The notes under the pieces were generated by a model. It saw only the letters and a program-made list of their open reading frames with translations. It made no database searches and was not told the origin of the DNA. From assembly GCA_964388445.1 (NCBI GenBank), contig CAYMAI010000004.1, positions 241,394 to 305,393 of the forward strand: 64,000 nucleotides of DNA, given 5' to 3'. Both the position numbers and the translations under genes were made by a program. This DNA is from CAYMAI01 sp964388445. Its GTDB lineage: Bacteria; 4484-113; JAGGVC01. Positions 8,439-16,819 of this stretch are shown here, in pieces (position 1 is the stretch's first letter; the number at the start of each line of letters is the position of its first letter).

Positions 8439-9337
8439 AAGCGGCAATTACCGGAGCGTCCGGGTTTATCGGCGGCGCGGTCTCATCTGCGCTGGAAGCA
8501 GAGGGGCACGAAGTCTTCCGGCTGGTAAGGCGCCCGCCGCAAAAAGACGGCGAAATTTACTGGAATCCCCCCGGAGCAGAGGAGAGCAGTGGAGAAATTG
8601 ACACCGCGAATCTCGAGGGGATTGACGCAGTCTTCCACTTCGCGGCCGAAAACATCGCGGGAAAATGGACGCCTGAAAAAATGCGGCGGATACGCGACAG
8701 CCGGATAAGCGGGACGCGTTTTTTCGCAAGCGCGCTGTCGGGGCTTGAAAAACCGCCGCGAGTTTTTATCGCGGCCAGCGGCATCGGCTATTACGGCGAC
8801 ACCGATGACGTCGAAACGGGCGAGGACGGCAAAATGGGCGGCGATTTTCTCGCGCTATTATGCCGCGATTGGGAAGCGGCTTGCGAGCCGGCGCGCGCGG
8901 CGGGGATTCGCGTCGTAAATCTAAGAATCGGCGTAGTGCTGGACAAGTCTGCGGGCGCGCTTAAAGGGCTTCTTCCCGTGTTCAAAATGGGTCTCGGCGG
9001 AAGGCTCGGCGGCGGCGGCCAGTGGTGGAGCTGCATTTCGCTTGGCGACCTCGTGCGCATCGCGATTTTTTCGATGGAAAGCGAAAATCTTTCCGGGCCG
9101 GTGAACGCGGCCGCGCCAAGTCCGGTAACAAACGGGGAGTTCACGCGTGCGCTTGCGCGTTCTCTTAATCGCCCGGCTGTTTTTGCGGTGCCTTCGTGGG
9201 CGCTAAAAGCGATGCTTGGAAAAATGGCGGAAGGCGCGCTCATTAGCCAGCGGATTATCCCGCGCAAACTTATCGGCGCAGGATTTATGTACGACCACCC
9301 GGACATCGATTCGATGCTGAAATCGGCGCTGACTTAA
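8435..9337 (+). CDS. TIGR01777-type epimerase, SDR superfamily
   Basis: 300 residues starting with TTG that overlaps the upstream stop (TTGA). The N-terminal GASGFIGGAV is the NAD(P)-binding glycine motif of extended SDR enzymes. FHFAAENIAG, FIAASGIGYYG and RIGVVLDKSAGALKGLLP follow the order of the YfcH/TIGR01777 family. The last 50 residues match the C-terminal DUF1731 domain (VPSWALKAMLGKMAEG). The biochemical substrate of this family is not established. The length is normal for the family. Confidence 0.9.
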   Translation: MKAAITGASGFIGGAVSSALEAEGHEVFRLVRRPPQKDGEIYWNPPGAEESSGEIDTANLEGIDAVFHFAAENIAGKWTPEKMRRIRDSRISGTRFFASALSGLEKPPRVFIAASGIGYYGDTDDVETGEDGKMGGDFLALLCRDWEAACEPARAAGIRVVNLRIGVVLDKSAGALKGLLPVFKMGLGGRLGGGGQWWSCISLGDLVRIAIFSMESENLSGPVNAAAPSPVTNGEFTRALARSLNRPAVFAVPSWALKAMLGKMAEGALISQRIIPRKLIGAGFMYDHPDIDSMLKSALT

Positions 9338-9367
9338 CTTAAGTTTTTGCATAAGAGCAAAATTAAA

Positions 9368-9392
9368 ACCGGCGGGGTTAGAAAACCCCGCC
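9368..9392 (-). terminator. rho-independent terminator
   Basis: GGCGGGGTT and AACCCCGCC form a nine-pair stem over a four-base loop, followed on the minus strand by a T-rich tract. It lies just past the orphan copy of the cohesin/dockerin gene tail, which suggests that it once ended that gene. On the plus strand it may also slow transcription leaving the SDR gene. Confidence 0.8.
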
Positions 9393-9429
9393 TCCATAAT
9401 CAAGCAGTTCGGCAAACATAAGCCTACAC

Positions 9430-9492
9430 CTACGCCGGATTAATCGTCACGGCGAGCGGCGCGGCTGGGGTCGTTATAACGCCGACGGTTAA
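9430..9492 (-). pseudogene. orphan 3' tail of a cohesin/dockerin gene
   Basis: Fifty-six bases here match the last 56 bases of the intact gene ending at 10412 with four mismatches, in the same orientation. Read on the minus strand it encodes VGVITTPAAPLAVTINPA and a TAG stop, against VITTPAAPLVVTINPA in the intact protein. Nothing upstream of this tail survives: the stop codon of the NYN gene lies immediately before it. The terminator beyond it suggests that this copy is the ancestral tail, displaced by the insertion of the NYN cassette. Confidence 0.75.
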
Positions 9493-9493
9493 C

Positions 9494-10138
9494 TTATGAC
9501 CATTCGACCGGCCTCCAAAACTCCCTTCCATTTTGTAAAATGACCGGATTATCCAACTGACTGGAGGCGATTTTTTTATGTTTGATTACTTTCCATGTGG
9601 CAGATGAAGCCTTGAGTTTTTCCGAAATTCGGTTATTGCGGTCCTTTCTAACTGCTGGCAATGGCGGAAACGCAACATTAACGTTTTTTCCTTCAAACAA
9701 CTTAGGTATTGACTCAACAGGCTTCGTCAAATCTCCGTCTCCGGAGATCAACAGCGCCGAATCAAAACGATCCGAAAATGCATCAAGCAAAAGCTCGCTG
9801 GCGAGATTTACGTCGCTCTGCTTTTCTTTGGCAATTTTGTATATTCCATTGCACAATGGGCATCGCTGCTCGGACAGCTGGTAGATTCCATAGTGAATAT
9901 GAACTAAAGATGAACAACTAATGGCGCTTAAATAGGCCTTTTGGCGCCTTTCTTTGCCTATATCATTTTTGACGAGTGCCGTGAAGTAATGAACGCCCTG
10001 CAATACTTGTCCGGGCAATAGCAATTTGCGAACGAGAGCTTCTACGTCGAGCCACAGGTATCGTTTAAGTCCTGCTGCCTTTAAACCGTAGTATAAGTTA
10101 AATCCGTCTATATAGGCAATTACGCGGTGCTTATTCAT
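9494..10138 (-). CDS. NYN-domain (PIN-like) putative nuclease
   Basis: 214 residues. The N-terminal VIAYIDGFNLYYGL, central KQSDVNLASELLLDAF and ALLISGDGDLTKPVE carry the three acidic sites of the NYN/LabA-like PIN fold, a metal-dependent RNase family. A CPLCNGIYKIAKEK segment adds a possible metal-binding CxxC. The gene is markedly more AT-rich than its neighbours, lies between two copies of a host gene tail, and is divergent from a structured small RNA. This points to a mobile defence-type or regulatory cassette. RNA targets are unknown. Confidence 0.8.
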   Translation of the reverse strand: MNKHRVIAYIDGFNLYYGLKAAGLKRYLWLDVEALVRKLLLPGQVLQGVHYFTALVKNDIGKERRQKAYLSAISCSSLVHIHYGIYQLSEQRCPLCNGIYKIAKEKQSDVNLASELLLDAFSDRFDSALLISGDGDLTKPVESIPKLFEGKNVNVAFPPLPAVRKDRNNRISEKLKASSATWKVIKHKKIASSQLDNPVILQNGREFWRPVEWS

Positions 10139-10219
10139 GCTCGAGTCAATAATTTAGCATAATAAGTGTTAGCCAATCGATGCCGGCACAGTATTTAGCC
10201 AAGCCAAACTTGCATAATG

Positions 10220-10248
10220 TTGACAGACTTCTTGTCCCATGGTATAAT
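10220..10248 (+). promoter_or_regulatory. consensus sigma70 promoter
   Basis: TTGACA (10220-10225), a 17-base spacer and TATAAT (10243-10248) form a perfect consensus promoter pointing away from the NYN gene into a sequence with no open frame but strong hairpins. Confidence 0.85.
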
Positions 10249-10254
10249 TTGGCT

Positions 10255-10319
10255 GTTAGCACCGCCGGGTGCCTGAGACCCGGTTAGCCATCCTCCAAGG
10301 GGGATGGCATTTTATTTTG
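10255..10319 (+). ncRNA. structured small RNA, about 65 nt
   Basis: Downstream of the consensus promoter the transcript would fold into hairpin one (CCGGGT at 10265, ACCCGG ending 10283) and hairpin two (GCCATCC at 10287 pairing with GGATGGC ending 10308), the latter followed by ATTTTATTTT, an intrinsic terminator. No convincing coding frame or SD exists. I do not recognise an Rfam class. It lies inside the NYN cassette, divergent from the NYN gene. A riboswitch is unlikely because no gene follows on this strand. Confidence 0.65.
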
Positions 10320-10411
10320 TGGTTGCTGCGGATACCGGCACCAGCCAATATTCATACACAAGCACTAGCCGTTTTTTTGTGCTTTTAAATTCACATTTCA
10401 TATCGAACCGA

Positions 10412-12043
10412 CTACGCCGGATTAATCGTCACGACGAGCGGCGCGGCGGGCGTCGTAATAACGCCGAACGGCAGTTTGTTCGAGCCGAAGTCCGGGTCGG
10501 GGCTGCGCAGCCAAACGAAGTCCGACGGGTCGTGAATGAAAAACTCCGCCTGTCCGGCAGCCACCGCGTCGAACACCGCGTACGCAAGCACGCCTTCGCC
10601 GCCGATGCCGGGCTGGCCGCGCTTCTGTGTGTTGTTGAAGCCAATCGTGTTCGAGTCCACCTGCACGCCGAAGAAAAGCGATCCCGGCGGATCCGGGAAA
10701 AAGTTCGGCGTTTCGATTCCGAGCGTCGCCGCGATGCCTCCCGGAGTTACCGCGAGCAGCGAATCGTTGAAATCGAAGCGAGCATTGCTGCTGAAAACGT
10801 TGTCCGCGTCCGTAACCCATACTTCCACGATTATGTTGTCGCCTACCGTATATTCGGTCTGGTCGCTTCTAAGCTCGAAGCTCGCCGCCCCCGCTTCAGG
10901 AATCGCCACGTTGCTGTCGAGGCCTTCCTCCGGCGTATCGCCGGGCGCGGAGATTGGACGCACGACGTACACGTAACTGGACGTCGGCTCGGCGGTCGAG
11001 TCGGTGAACGAATAAATCAGCGCAAATTTCGGCGGATTGCCGCCGTCCAAAATTCCGTCGCGCATCACCGTCGCGCGAGCGGAAGGATTTATCGGGTTTG
11101 CAAGTTTATCGCCCGGCAGAAATTCCGGGTCCCCGCCTAGGTTTATCCGGCGGTACACGTTATATCCCGTCACCGCGTTCAAGTAATTTAGCGCAATCGG
11201 CGTGATGTCGGGAATTCCGATTTCGCCGCTGTTGTCTCCGTCGATTAAATTCGGAAACGGCTCGGGGTTACCGTCGTCGGAGCGGCGAAGGTAATTCAAA
11301 GCAATCGGCGTAATGTCCGGGATGCCCACTTCGCCGTTATTGTCGTAATCGCCCACGTTTTTCTCGGTCCACGTAAGCGTAATGCCGGTCGGGGTTTTCG
11401 CGGCGAAAAGGTCGATAACTTTATTGTGCGCCTTCGATTCGCTTGGATACGGATTGACCGACGCCGTGCGGTACGGTTCCGGCGAAAACAGGATTTCCGC
11501 GACCACGCCGCTGCCGCTAATGCCGCCGTTCTCGTCCGGCCGTATGCGAGCCACTCCGCCCGCAAGCTCGCCCGCGCGGTGAACGAAAAGCGAAATCGCT
11601 TCGCCATCGCCGCCGAGAAATCCGCTGTCTCGCGAATCGATCGGCGTAAAGCTGTCCGCGTCGAATTTGAGATAGAAAAGCGCTTCGGTCATGTCTCGCG
11701 CGCCGTCCGCAACGACTTCGACTTTTCTGTTAATGCCTTCATCGGTCACGATTATGTCGAATACGTTTTCAAGTTCCTCGCTCGGCCAGCCGCGCGAATC
11801 GAGCGGAACAAGCTCGAAGCCGCCGCGAGATATGCCCGTACTATCAGGCACATCCGCCGCCCTGGGCGGGCGAGGCGGACTAATCTGATGCGAGCCGAAG
11901 TCGATTGTAATATCGGCGGGGGTGCGGCCTGCCCCGCCGGAAACGTATCCGGCAAGGTGTCCGCGATTGTACGACAGCGAATCGCAGGAAAGCGCGCAAG
12001 CAAATAGAAGCGCTCCGAAGAGCGCGATAACTCGTCCGTTCAC
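10412..12043 (-). CDS. surface protein with cohesin-like and dockerin-like modules
   Basis: 543 residues starting with GTG 12043 after GGAGG. A hydrophobic leader ends near FACALSCD, a possible lipobox with Cys16 or Cys19. Residues about 95-190 and 388-530 look like cohesin-type beta domains, the second with VGDNIIVEVWVTDADNVFSS and GEGVLAYAVFDAVAAGQ. Between them lie two dockerin-like calcium loops (about 231-252 and 268-288), each ending GIPDITPIALNYL, and an Fn3-like stretch with YVYVVRP. Dockerins normally bind cohesins on other proteins; both in one chain suggests self-association or assembly of a surface array. Domain calls are from pattern, not search. Confidence 0.75.
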   Translation of the reverse strand: MNGRVIALFGALLFACALSCDSLSYNRGHLAGYVSGGAGRTPADITIDFGSHQISPPRPPRAADVPDSTGISRGGFELVPLDSRGWPSEELENVFDIIVTDEGINRKVEVVADGARDMTEALFYLKFDADSFTPIDSRDSGFLGGDGEAISLFVHRAGELAGGVARIRPDENGGISGSGVVAEILFSPEPYRTASVNPYPSESKAHNKVIDLFAAKTPTGITLTWTEKNVGDYDNNGEVGIPDITPIALNYLRRSDDGNPEPFPNLIDGDNSGEIGIPDITPIALNYLNAVTGYNVYRRINLGGDPEFLPGDKLANPINPSARATVMRDGILDGGNPPKFALIYSFTDSTAEPTSSYVYVVRPISAPGDTPEEGLDSNVAIPEAGAASFELRSDQTEYTVGDNIIVEVWVTDADNVFSSNARFDFNDSLLAVTPGGIAATLGIETPNFFPDPPGSLFFGVQVDSNTIGFNNTQKRGQPGIGGEGVLAYAVFDAVAAGQAEFFIHDPSDFVWLRSPDPDFGSNKLPFGVITTPAAPLVVTINPA

Positions 12044-12165
12044 GATAAACCTCCGAAGACGGTTCGATTATATCAGCATTATTCCCCGATTTCCCAGTTT
12101 TAACCGCATTGCGCCTGCGAAATACAAATACTTACGGTGGTTGCTTACAGATTTCTTGCAAAGAT

Positions 12166-12194
12166 TTAACAATTCGCGGATTTTATGAGATAAT
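12166..12194 (+). promoter_or_regulatory. promoter of birA
   Basis: TTAACA (12166-12171), a 17-base spacer and GATAAT (12189-12194) lie 27 bases before the birA ATG, which has its own SD (CGGGAG). Confidence 0.65.
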
Positions 12195-12221
12195 CGGACG
12201 TTCTTTTTCTCGGGAGTATGC

Positions 12222-13100
12222 ATGGAGGCAATCGGAGAAGCCGAATATTCCAAGGATCGCATCCAGGCGGCATTTAACGCGGGCGGCCCTGGAGCCGCCG
12301 ATTTCGCTACGTTTTTCGCAGGCATCGGTATGATGCCGTACTACGTTCCGCGAATCACCTCAACGAGCGACCTTTTAAAAGTGCGGCTAAAAGCGGGCGA
12401 AAAGCCCCCGTCCTTTCTGACCTGCGACAGTCAAACGGGCGGAAGGGGAACCGGCACTCGCAAATGGAGCGACGCATCGGGCAAAGACGTTTTGTTCAGC
12501 ATCGCCGCAAACGCCGGCGGATTTCCGAAAAAGGAGCTTTTTTCCATCGCTTGCGGCGCCGCGATTGCTTCGAATATGCGCGAACTTACCGGCCTCGACC
12601 TCGGAATTAAATGGCCGAACGACCTCGTCGTATCCGGCAAGAAATTAGGCGGAATCTTGATCGAAATGATTTACGGCGATTTAATGATAATCGGCGTAGG
12701 CATAAACGTACGGGCGCGCTCCGGCGATTTCCCGGAAGGCCTGGAATCGCAGGCGACTTCGATTGCCGAAGAGATTGGAGGGAACCCAGGCAAACTGCAC
12801 AATCCCGAATTCGGAATCGACAGGCTTCCGGTGCTCGTCGCGGCCGCGGGCGGCGCGGCGCGCGCTGCCGCGACTTCCGCGCTTGCGGAACTCGAAGGAT
12901 TTCTCGACGAATACCGCAAACTCGACCACACTCCGGGAACGATGCGCGCTGTAAACCTCGGCGGCAAGACCGTGCAGGCTGAATGCAGGTACGTTGATTT
13001 CGAAACGGGCGAACTCGTCGTGCGGCTGCCCGACGGCAGAGATCATCGCGTTTCGAGCGCCTCGACCGCTCTTGAAGACAAGCTTTTGCAGGAGCTTTGA
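12222..13100 (+). CDS. birA: biotin-[acetyl-CoA carboxylase] ligase
   Basis: 292 residues. It activates biotin with ATP and transfers it to the carrier lysine of biotin-dependent carboxylases. The biotin ligase motifs are present: [35 protein letters not shown] and [11 protein letters not shown]-terminal SH3-like domain ([19 protein letters not shown]) follows. There is no N-terminal HTH domain, so it is the catalysis-only type and should not repress biotin genes. It overlaps the start region of the downstream YraN-like gene, forming a two-gene operon. Confidence 0.93.
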   Translation: MEAIGEAEYSKDRIQAAFNAGGPGAADFATFFAGIGMMPYYVPRITSTSDLLKVRLKAGEKPPSFLTCDSQTGGRGTGTRKWSDASGKDVLFSIAANAGGFPKKELFSIACGAAIASNMRELTGLDLGIKWPNDLVVSGKKLGGILIEMIYGDLMIIGVGINVRARSGDFPEGLESQATSIAEEIGGNPGKLHNPEFGIDRLPVLVAAAGGAARAAATSALAELEGFLDEYRKLDHTPGTMRAVNLGGKTVQAECRYVDFETGELVVRLPDGRDHRVSSASTALEDKLLQEL

Positions 13101-13111
13101 TAAGGCAAAAC

Positions 13112-13528
13112 ATGTCCGGCGATTTCCCCAAATCCGACGTCTCCCCCGAGGGCGAAAATGCGCTCGACGGTGTCCGGCTCGGCGCGCTCGGCGAAATGAT
13201 TGCAGCGCGAAAACTCGAAGGCGAAGGTTACAAAATTATCGGCAGAAACGTTCGCATACGCGGCGGAGAACTCGACATCGTTGCGGAAGACGGCGAAACG
13301 CTCGTTTTCGTAGAAGTCAAGACACGCGTCCGCGCCGGTACTTTCAAACCAAGGGACAACGTCACGCGCGGAAAATCGTTCCAGATAAAAGCGCTGTCGG
13401 CGGCATTCGTTAAAAAAAACCGGAAATACAGAAACTGCCGGATTAGATACGACGTCGTGGAAGTAATTCTCGACCCGGAAACATTCGCTCCGGCGGAAGT
13501 GACGCTGCACAAGCGGTTCTTCGATTGA
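13112..13528 (+). CDS. yraN: UPF0102/YraN-like putative nuclease
   Basis: About 138 residues. [38 protein letters not shown] and the C-terminal RYDVVEVIL match UPF0102, a family with a restriction-endonuclease-like core (E, D and ExK residues visible in GELDIV and VEVK). ATG 13112 is chosen because AAGG lies six bases before it; a TTG at 13097 in the same frame overlaps the birA stop and is the alternative. Its cellular role is not established. Confidence 0.85.
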   Translation: MSGDFPKSDVSPEGENALDGVRLGALGEMIAARKLEGEGYKIIGRNVRIRGGELDIVAEDGETLVFVEVKTRVRAGTFKPRDNVTRGKSFQIKALSAAFVKKNRKYRNCRIRYDVVEVILDPETFAPAEVTLHKRFFD

Positions 13529-13580
13529 CGTTTCGCCGCGAACGGCGGCATGCGGCATCCGTCGTCATATTGCAGCCCTG

Positions 13581-15962
13581 CTATGAAAACGTTATCGAAT
13601 TTAGCGCAAGCTTCGAAACCGCAGTAATTTTAAGCCACACTTTTCCGTCCGCGAAAACCTCATGACTTACCTCGACGCTCTGTTTTTCCGTCGCTTTGCC
13701 CTGTGCGTGCGTCCCCGACGATGTTTCGACAATGTATTCGAAATCCGGCGGGCCGTCCGAACTCCAGCGATCCTGTTGACTTGCATATACGGTCAGCCCG
13801 TAGATTTTACTCTCGGGATTCGAAACGACTATTTCGAATTCTATTTCGTCGCCTTCGTTCAATAACACAATAGGCTGCTCTTCGTAGAGCCCGCCATATC
13901 CCAAACTTCTCGAACGCCCCGGCGTTCCGGATTTCGATTTGAAGCCCGTCACCGTGATATTTTTCGCGCTGAACTCACGCGAATCCGGCAGTTTGCCGAA
14001 ATGATATGCGACAAGCCGTCCGGCTTCTTGTCTGTATTTTCTGGACGTTTCGATCTCGGCTTTCCCAAGTTTGAAATATGCATAAGCGGTCAAAGTATCC
14101 GGTTGAAGCTTGCCGGTCATCAGCGGTCTCGTAATCGAGTGTACCGCCGCGTCGATTTCGTAGTCGAGCGACCTTCGGCCGGCAGGGGGCGAAGGAGAGG
14201 CGCTGTAAAAGCCGGGATTGATAGGCGCGGAGCCCGTCGCGCCGGCGACTTCCAGCCTCATTATCTTTATGTCCTTTCCAAGCCATAACCTGGAGGGAAT
14301 TTCGGGAAACGAATATTCCAGCGATTTTCCGCCGCCGCCGATTTCCAAGCTGCCGAATTTCGCCTCCGCGATACCGTCCCACCAGGTAAGATACGGCGTC
14401 CATTTGTTCGAGCGGCGCGTTACAGAAGGAACCGGCGCATAACTTATTTTTCGCGGCGAGATTTCGGTTAACGAGCTTTGTCCATAAGAGTAGTAACCGT
14501 ATCTTTGATTGTTCGGCGGCGGATCGACTGTGCGGATAACGGCGGATGCGTTCGAAAATGCCAGCGAGTCTTCACCGCTCGCGGACGGGAAGTCCAGCGT
14601 GTAACTGCGCACGAGCGCGACCGGCACGTTTTCGAAAACGTGCACTTCTTCGATTTGCCTAAGAATATTGTCCGTGCCGCGCGAGAAATAGCCAAGCAGC
14701 ACGCCGAAAACGGTGAATGCGACTACAACCGCCGGAATCGAAACCCAAAGCAAAGTGCGCCGTTTCTTGCGAGCAAGAAGAGCATAGTTCACCGGCCCGA
14801 CTAGAACGATGTACACAAGTATGAAAAGCGATGCAGTTTGAATCGGTATGGGATCCGTTTGGGGAAGGTTTTTTACCATTTCCGCCATCGCCGGCGCGCT
14901 GAGCATCACCGCGTTTGCGCCCGGCGAAGCCAAAACCGGCTGGAGCAATTTCGACCATGCGCGCTCCCAGCCGTTCCATCCCCGAAGCGACGGGTCGCCT
15001 GCGTCGAAGCCGAATTGTACGACGCGTCCGAGTCCGTATTTTCGATATGCGACAAGCGGAATTTCGCCCGCGGACGCTTCGGCGACAGCGTCTTTCTTAA
15101 CGCCGCTTCCGCCCGCGCCCGCGAGCACGAGCGGCCTTCCGGTTATTCCCGCCTCGCCGAATGCGGCAAGCCCGGACAAATCGCCGACTGGTTCGGCCGA
15201 CGGTTGCGGAAACGGCAGAATCTCCGCCAGCTTCGACTGCGCAACTCTTGGCGAATTCGCGCCGCCGGAGACGACCAATGCGCCGCCCGCCGCGACAAAA
15301 CCCTGCAACTCCGCAAGGTTCTCGCTCGATATGCGCGAAAAATCGCCGTCTCGAAGTACGAGCGCGTCGACAGGCGCAAGATATTGAGGTCCGGCGTCGA
15401 GCAGATTGTCAAGCGTCGTGTAAGCAGACATGAATTTGCCTTGCTGCAAAACCGATTTTTCCGCTTCGGACACGGGCTTTTTGGCAGTCAGAACCGGAGT
15501 GCCGTCCATAAACGAAAGCAGCCCCGAACCGGAATCCGCAACGAGCACGAGCGCGTCTTCCGGCGCGGCGGGATTTCTGATTTCGATTCCCGCTTGATAA
15601 ATCGTTCGCTCGCGGGCGTCTTTGATAAATAAAGAAACGTCCCTTTGCGGTTTGTCCAAATCTACGAACAGCCGGACGCGCGACGCTTCGCCGGCGGCGA
15701 TATCCACCGTTCGGCGATACGAAACGCCCTCGTTCGTAATTTCGACCGCGCCGTGAAAATCGGTATCCCTGCCGTTTTTCAACAATATCGTGAAAGGATT
15801 GACGCGCCCCACGTGAATCACGCCGCCCGCGCCGGCTTCCACGGCGATTTCCAGGCCCTCAGGCGCTTTCGGCGCCTGCGCTTCGGGCGAGCCGCACGGT
15901 ATCAATAGAATGATTGCCGCGATACCTGCCGTAATCGCTAAATGCAGCCGGTTCGCGGTCAT
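13581..15962 (-). CDS. membrane-anchored protein with GATase1-like domain
   Basis: 793 residues from ATG 15962, which overlaps the permease stop (ATGA). After a signal-like leader there is a beta-rich region (about 35-130), then a class I glutamine-amidotransferase-like alpha/beta region (about 130-335) containing VDALVLRDGDFSRI, GFVAAGGALVVSGGAN and a Gly-rich loop. Two membrane segments lie at about 378-396 and 404-426, and a large beta-rich C-terminal part follows. Proteins of this build often accompany ABC-2 permeases, as GldG accompanies GldF. Function unknown; secretion or gliding-type envelope transport is a guess from context. Confidence 0.65.
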   Translation of the reverse strand: MTANRLHLAITAGIAAIILLIPCGSPEAQAPKAPEGLEIAVEAGAGGVIHVGRVNPFTILLKNGRDTDFHGAVEITNEGVSYRRTVDIAAGEASRVRLFVDLDKPQRDVSLFIKDARERTIYQAGIEIRNPAAPEDALVLVADSGSGLLSFMDGTPVLTAKKPVSEAEKSVLQQGKFMSAYTTLDNLLDAGPQYLAPVDALVLRDGDFSRISSENLAELQGFVAAGGALVVSGGANSPRVAQSKLAEILPFPQPSAEPVGDLSGLAAFGEAGITGRPLVLAGAGGSGVKKDAVAEASAGEIPLVAYRKYGLGRVVQFGFDAGDPSLRGWNGWERAWSKLLQPVLASPGANAVMLSAPAMAEMVKNLPQTDPIPIQTASLFILVYIVLVGPVNYALLARKKRRTLLWVSIPAVVVAFTVFGVLLGYFSRGTDNILRQIEEVHVFENVPVALVRSYTLDFPSASGEDSLAFSNASAVIRTVDPPPNNQRYGYYSYGQSSLTEISPRKISYAPVPSVTRRSNKWTPYLTWWDGIAEAKFGSLEIGGGGKSLEYSFPEIPSRLWLGKDIKIMRLEVAGATGSAPINPGFYSASPSPPAGRRSLDYEIDAAVHSITRPLMTGKLQPDTLTAYAYFKLGKAEIETSRKYRQEAGRLVAYHFGKLPDSREFSAKNITVTGFKSKSGTPGRSRSLGYGGLYEEQPIVLLNEGDEIEFEIVVSNPESKIYGLTVYASQQDRWSSDGPPDFEYIVETSSGTHAQGKATEKQSVEVSHEVFADGKVWLKITAVSKLALNSITFS

Positions 15963-16819
15963 CTTTCGCCCCGCCTGATAAGACGGTAAACGTTTATCGC
16001 GACTATTAGGCCGATAATTCCGCAGAGCGTTTCGAAGACCGCCGCCGCAAGCCAAATCGGCATTATGCCGGAAATAGACGAAATCCCGGGAATGTTCAAA
16101 ATCAGCCTTGCACCGTAGTCGGGATAAAGCACGCTCCACAGAGCGAACGCAGGATTGAACAGCAGGCTGAACAGCCCGAGAGCTTTTTCGAAAAAATTAA
16201 GGTCGGTTTGCAGCGACGTCGCGATTTTCACGCCGAAATAGAGCGTAATGACCGCGCCGAAAATCAAAACCGCAAACGTGCGCCCGAGCGCCGCACGCGT
16301 ATCTTTGCTCGTTACGCTAATAAACAAACCCCACGCGCTTACGAGAAACACAAGCGCAAGCTCCACCGCCATCGCGGCCGCAAGCTCGCCGAGCTCCCAT
16401 CCGCCGAATGTATACGACAGTGCGAAAAACGGCAATCCGGCGAATAAAAGCAAAATTATGTAAATCATCGACGACGCCATTTTGCCCAAAATTATGTCAG
16501 CGTTGCCGAGCAAAGTGAGATTCATCAGGTCGATGGTTTCACGGTCGCGTTCTTGGGTAATCGCGCTGCCGTTGAACGAAAGCCCGAAAACCGCCATTAA
16601 AATCATCTGTACTATCAGCACGCCTATCGCCAAGCTCCTGCCGATTGCGCTCGTGCTCGAGTAGCCTACGGACAGGCTTGAATAACCGGAAAGTAGAATC
16701 ATATAGCTGACTACCGCGATAATCGCCAGAACGAACGTGAGTACGCCGACCGTTGCCAACCCACGCGCTTTCTGGCGGAATTCTTTTAGTACAATTATTC
16801 CTATTCTCGACAGCATCAT
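15959..16819 (-). CDS. ABC-2 type transporter permease
   Basis: 286 residues with about six hydrophobic segments. FGLSFNGSAITQERDRETIDLMNLTLL is the cytoplasmic-loop signature of ABC-2 permeases (GldF/NosY-like). The start overlaps the stop of the PQQ-like gene (ATGA) and the stop overlaps the next start, so four genes from ispE onward are tightly coupled. No ATP-binding subunit is encoded in this operon, which is unusual; it must come from elsewhere. The substrate is unknown. Confidence 0.8.
   Translation of the reverse strand: MMLSRIGIIVLKEFRQKARGLATVGVLTFVLAIIAVVSYMILLSGYSSLSVGYSSTSAIGRSLAIGVLIVQMILMAVFGLSFNGSAITQERDRETIDLMNLTLLGNADIILGKMASSMIYIILLLFAGLPFFALSYTFGGWELGELAAAMAVELALVFLVSAWGLFISVTSKDTRAALGRTFAVLIFGAVITLYFGVKIATSLQTDLNFFEKALGLFSLLFNPAFALWSVLYPDYGARLILNIPGISSISGIMPIWLAAAVFETLCGIIGLIVAINVYRLIRRGER

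Noticed and set aside
10270..10280. CTGAGA in small RNA 1, reminiscent of the TPP riboswitch
   Set aside because: The rest of the TPP fold is absent and no gene follows on that strand. The match is six bases and probably chance.
9494..10319. Type III toxin-antitoxin reading of the NYN gene and RNA
   Set aside because: Type III systems have the RNA upstream on the same strand with tandem repeats. Here the RNA is divergent and has no repeats.
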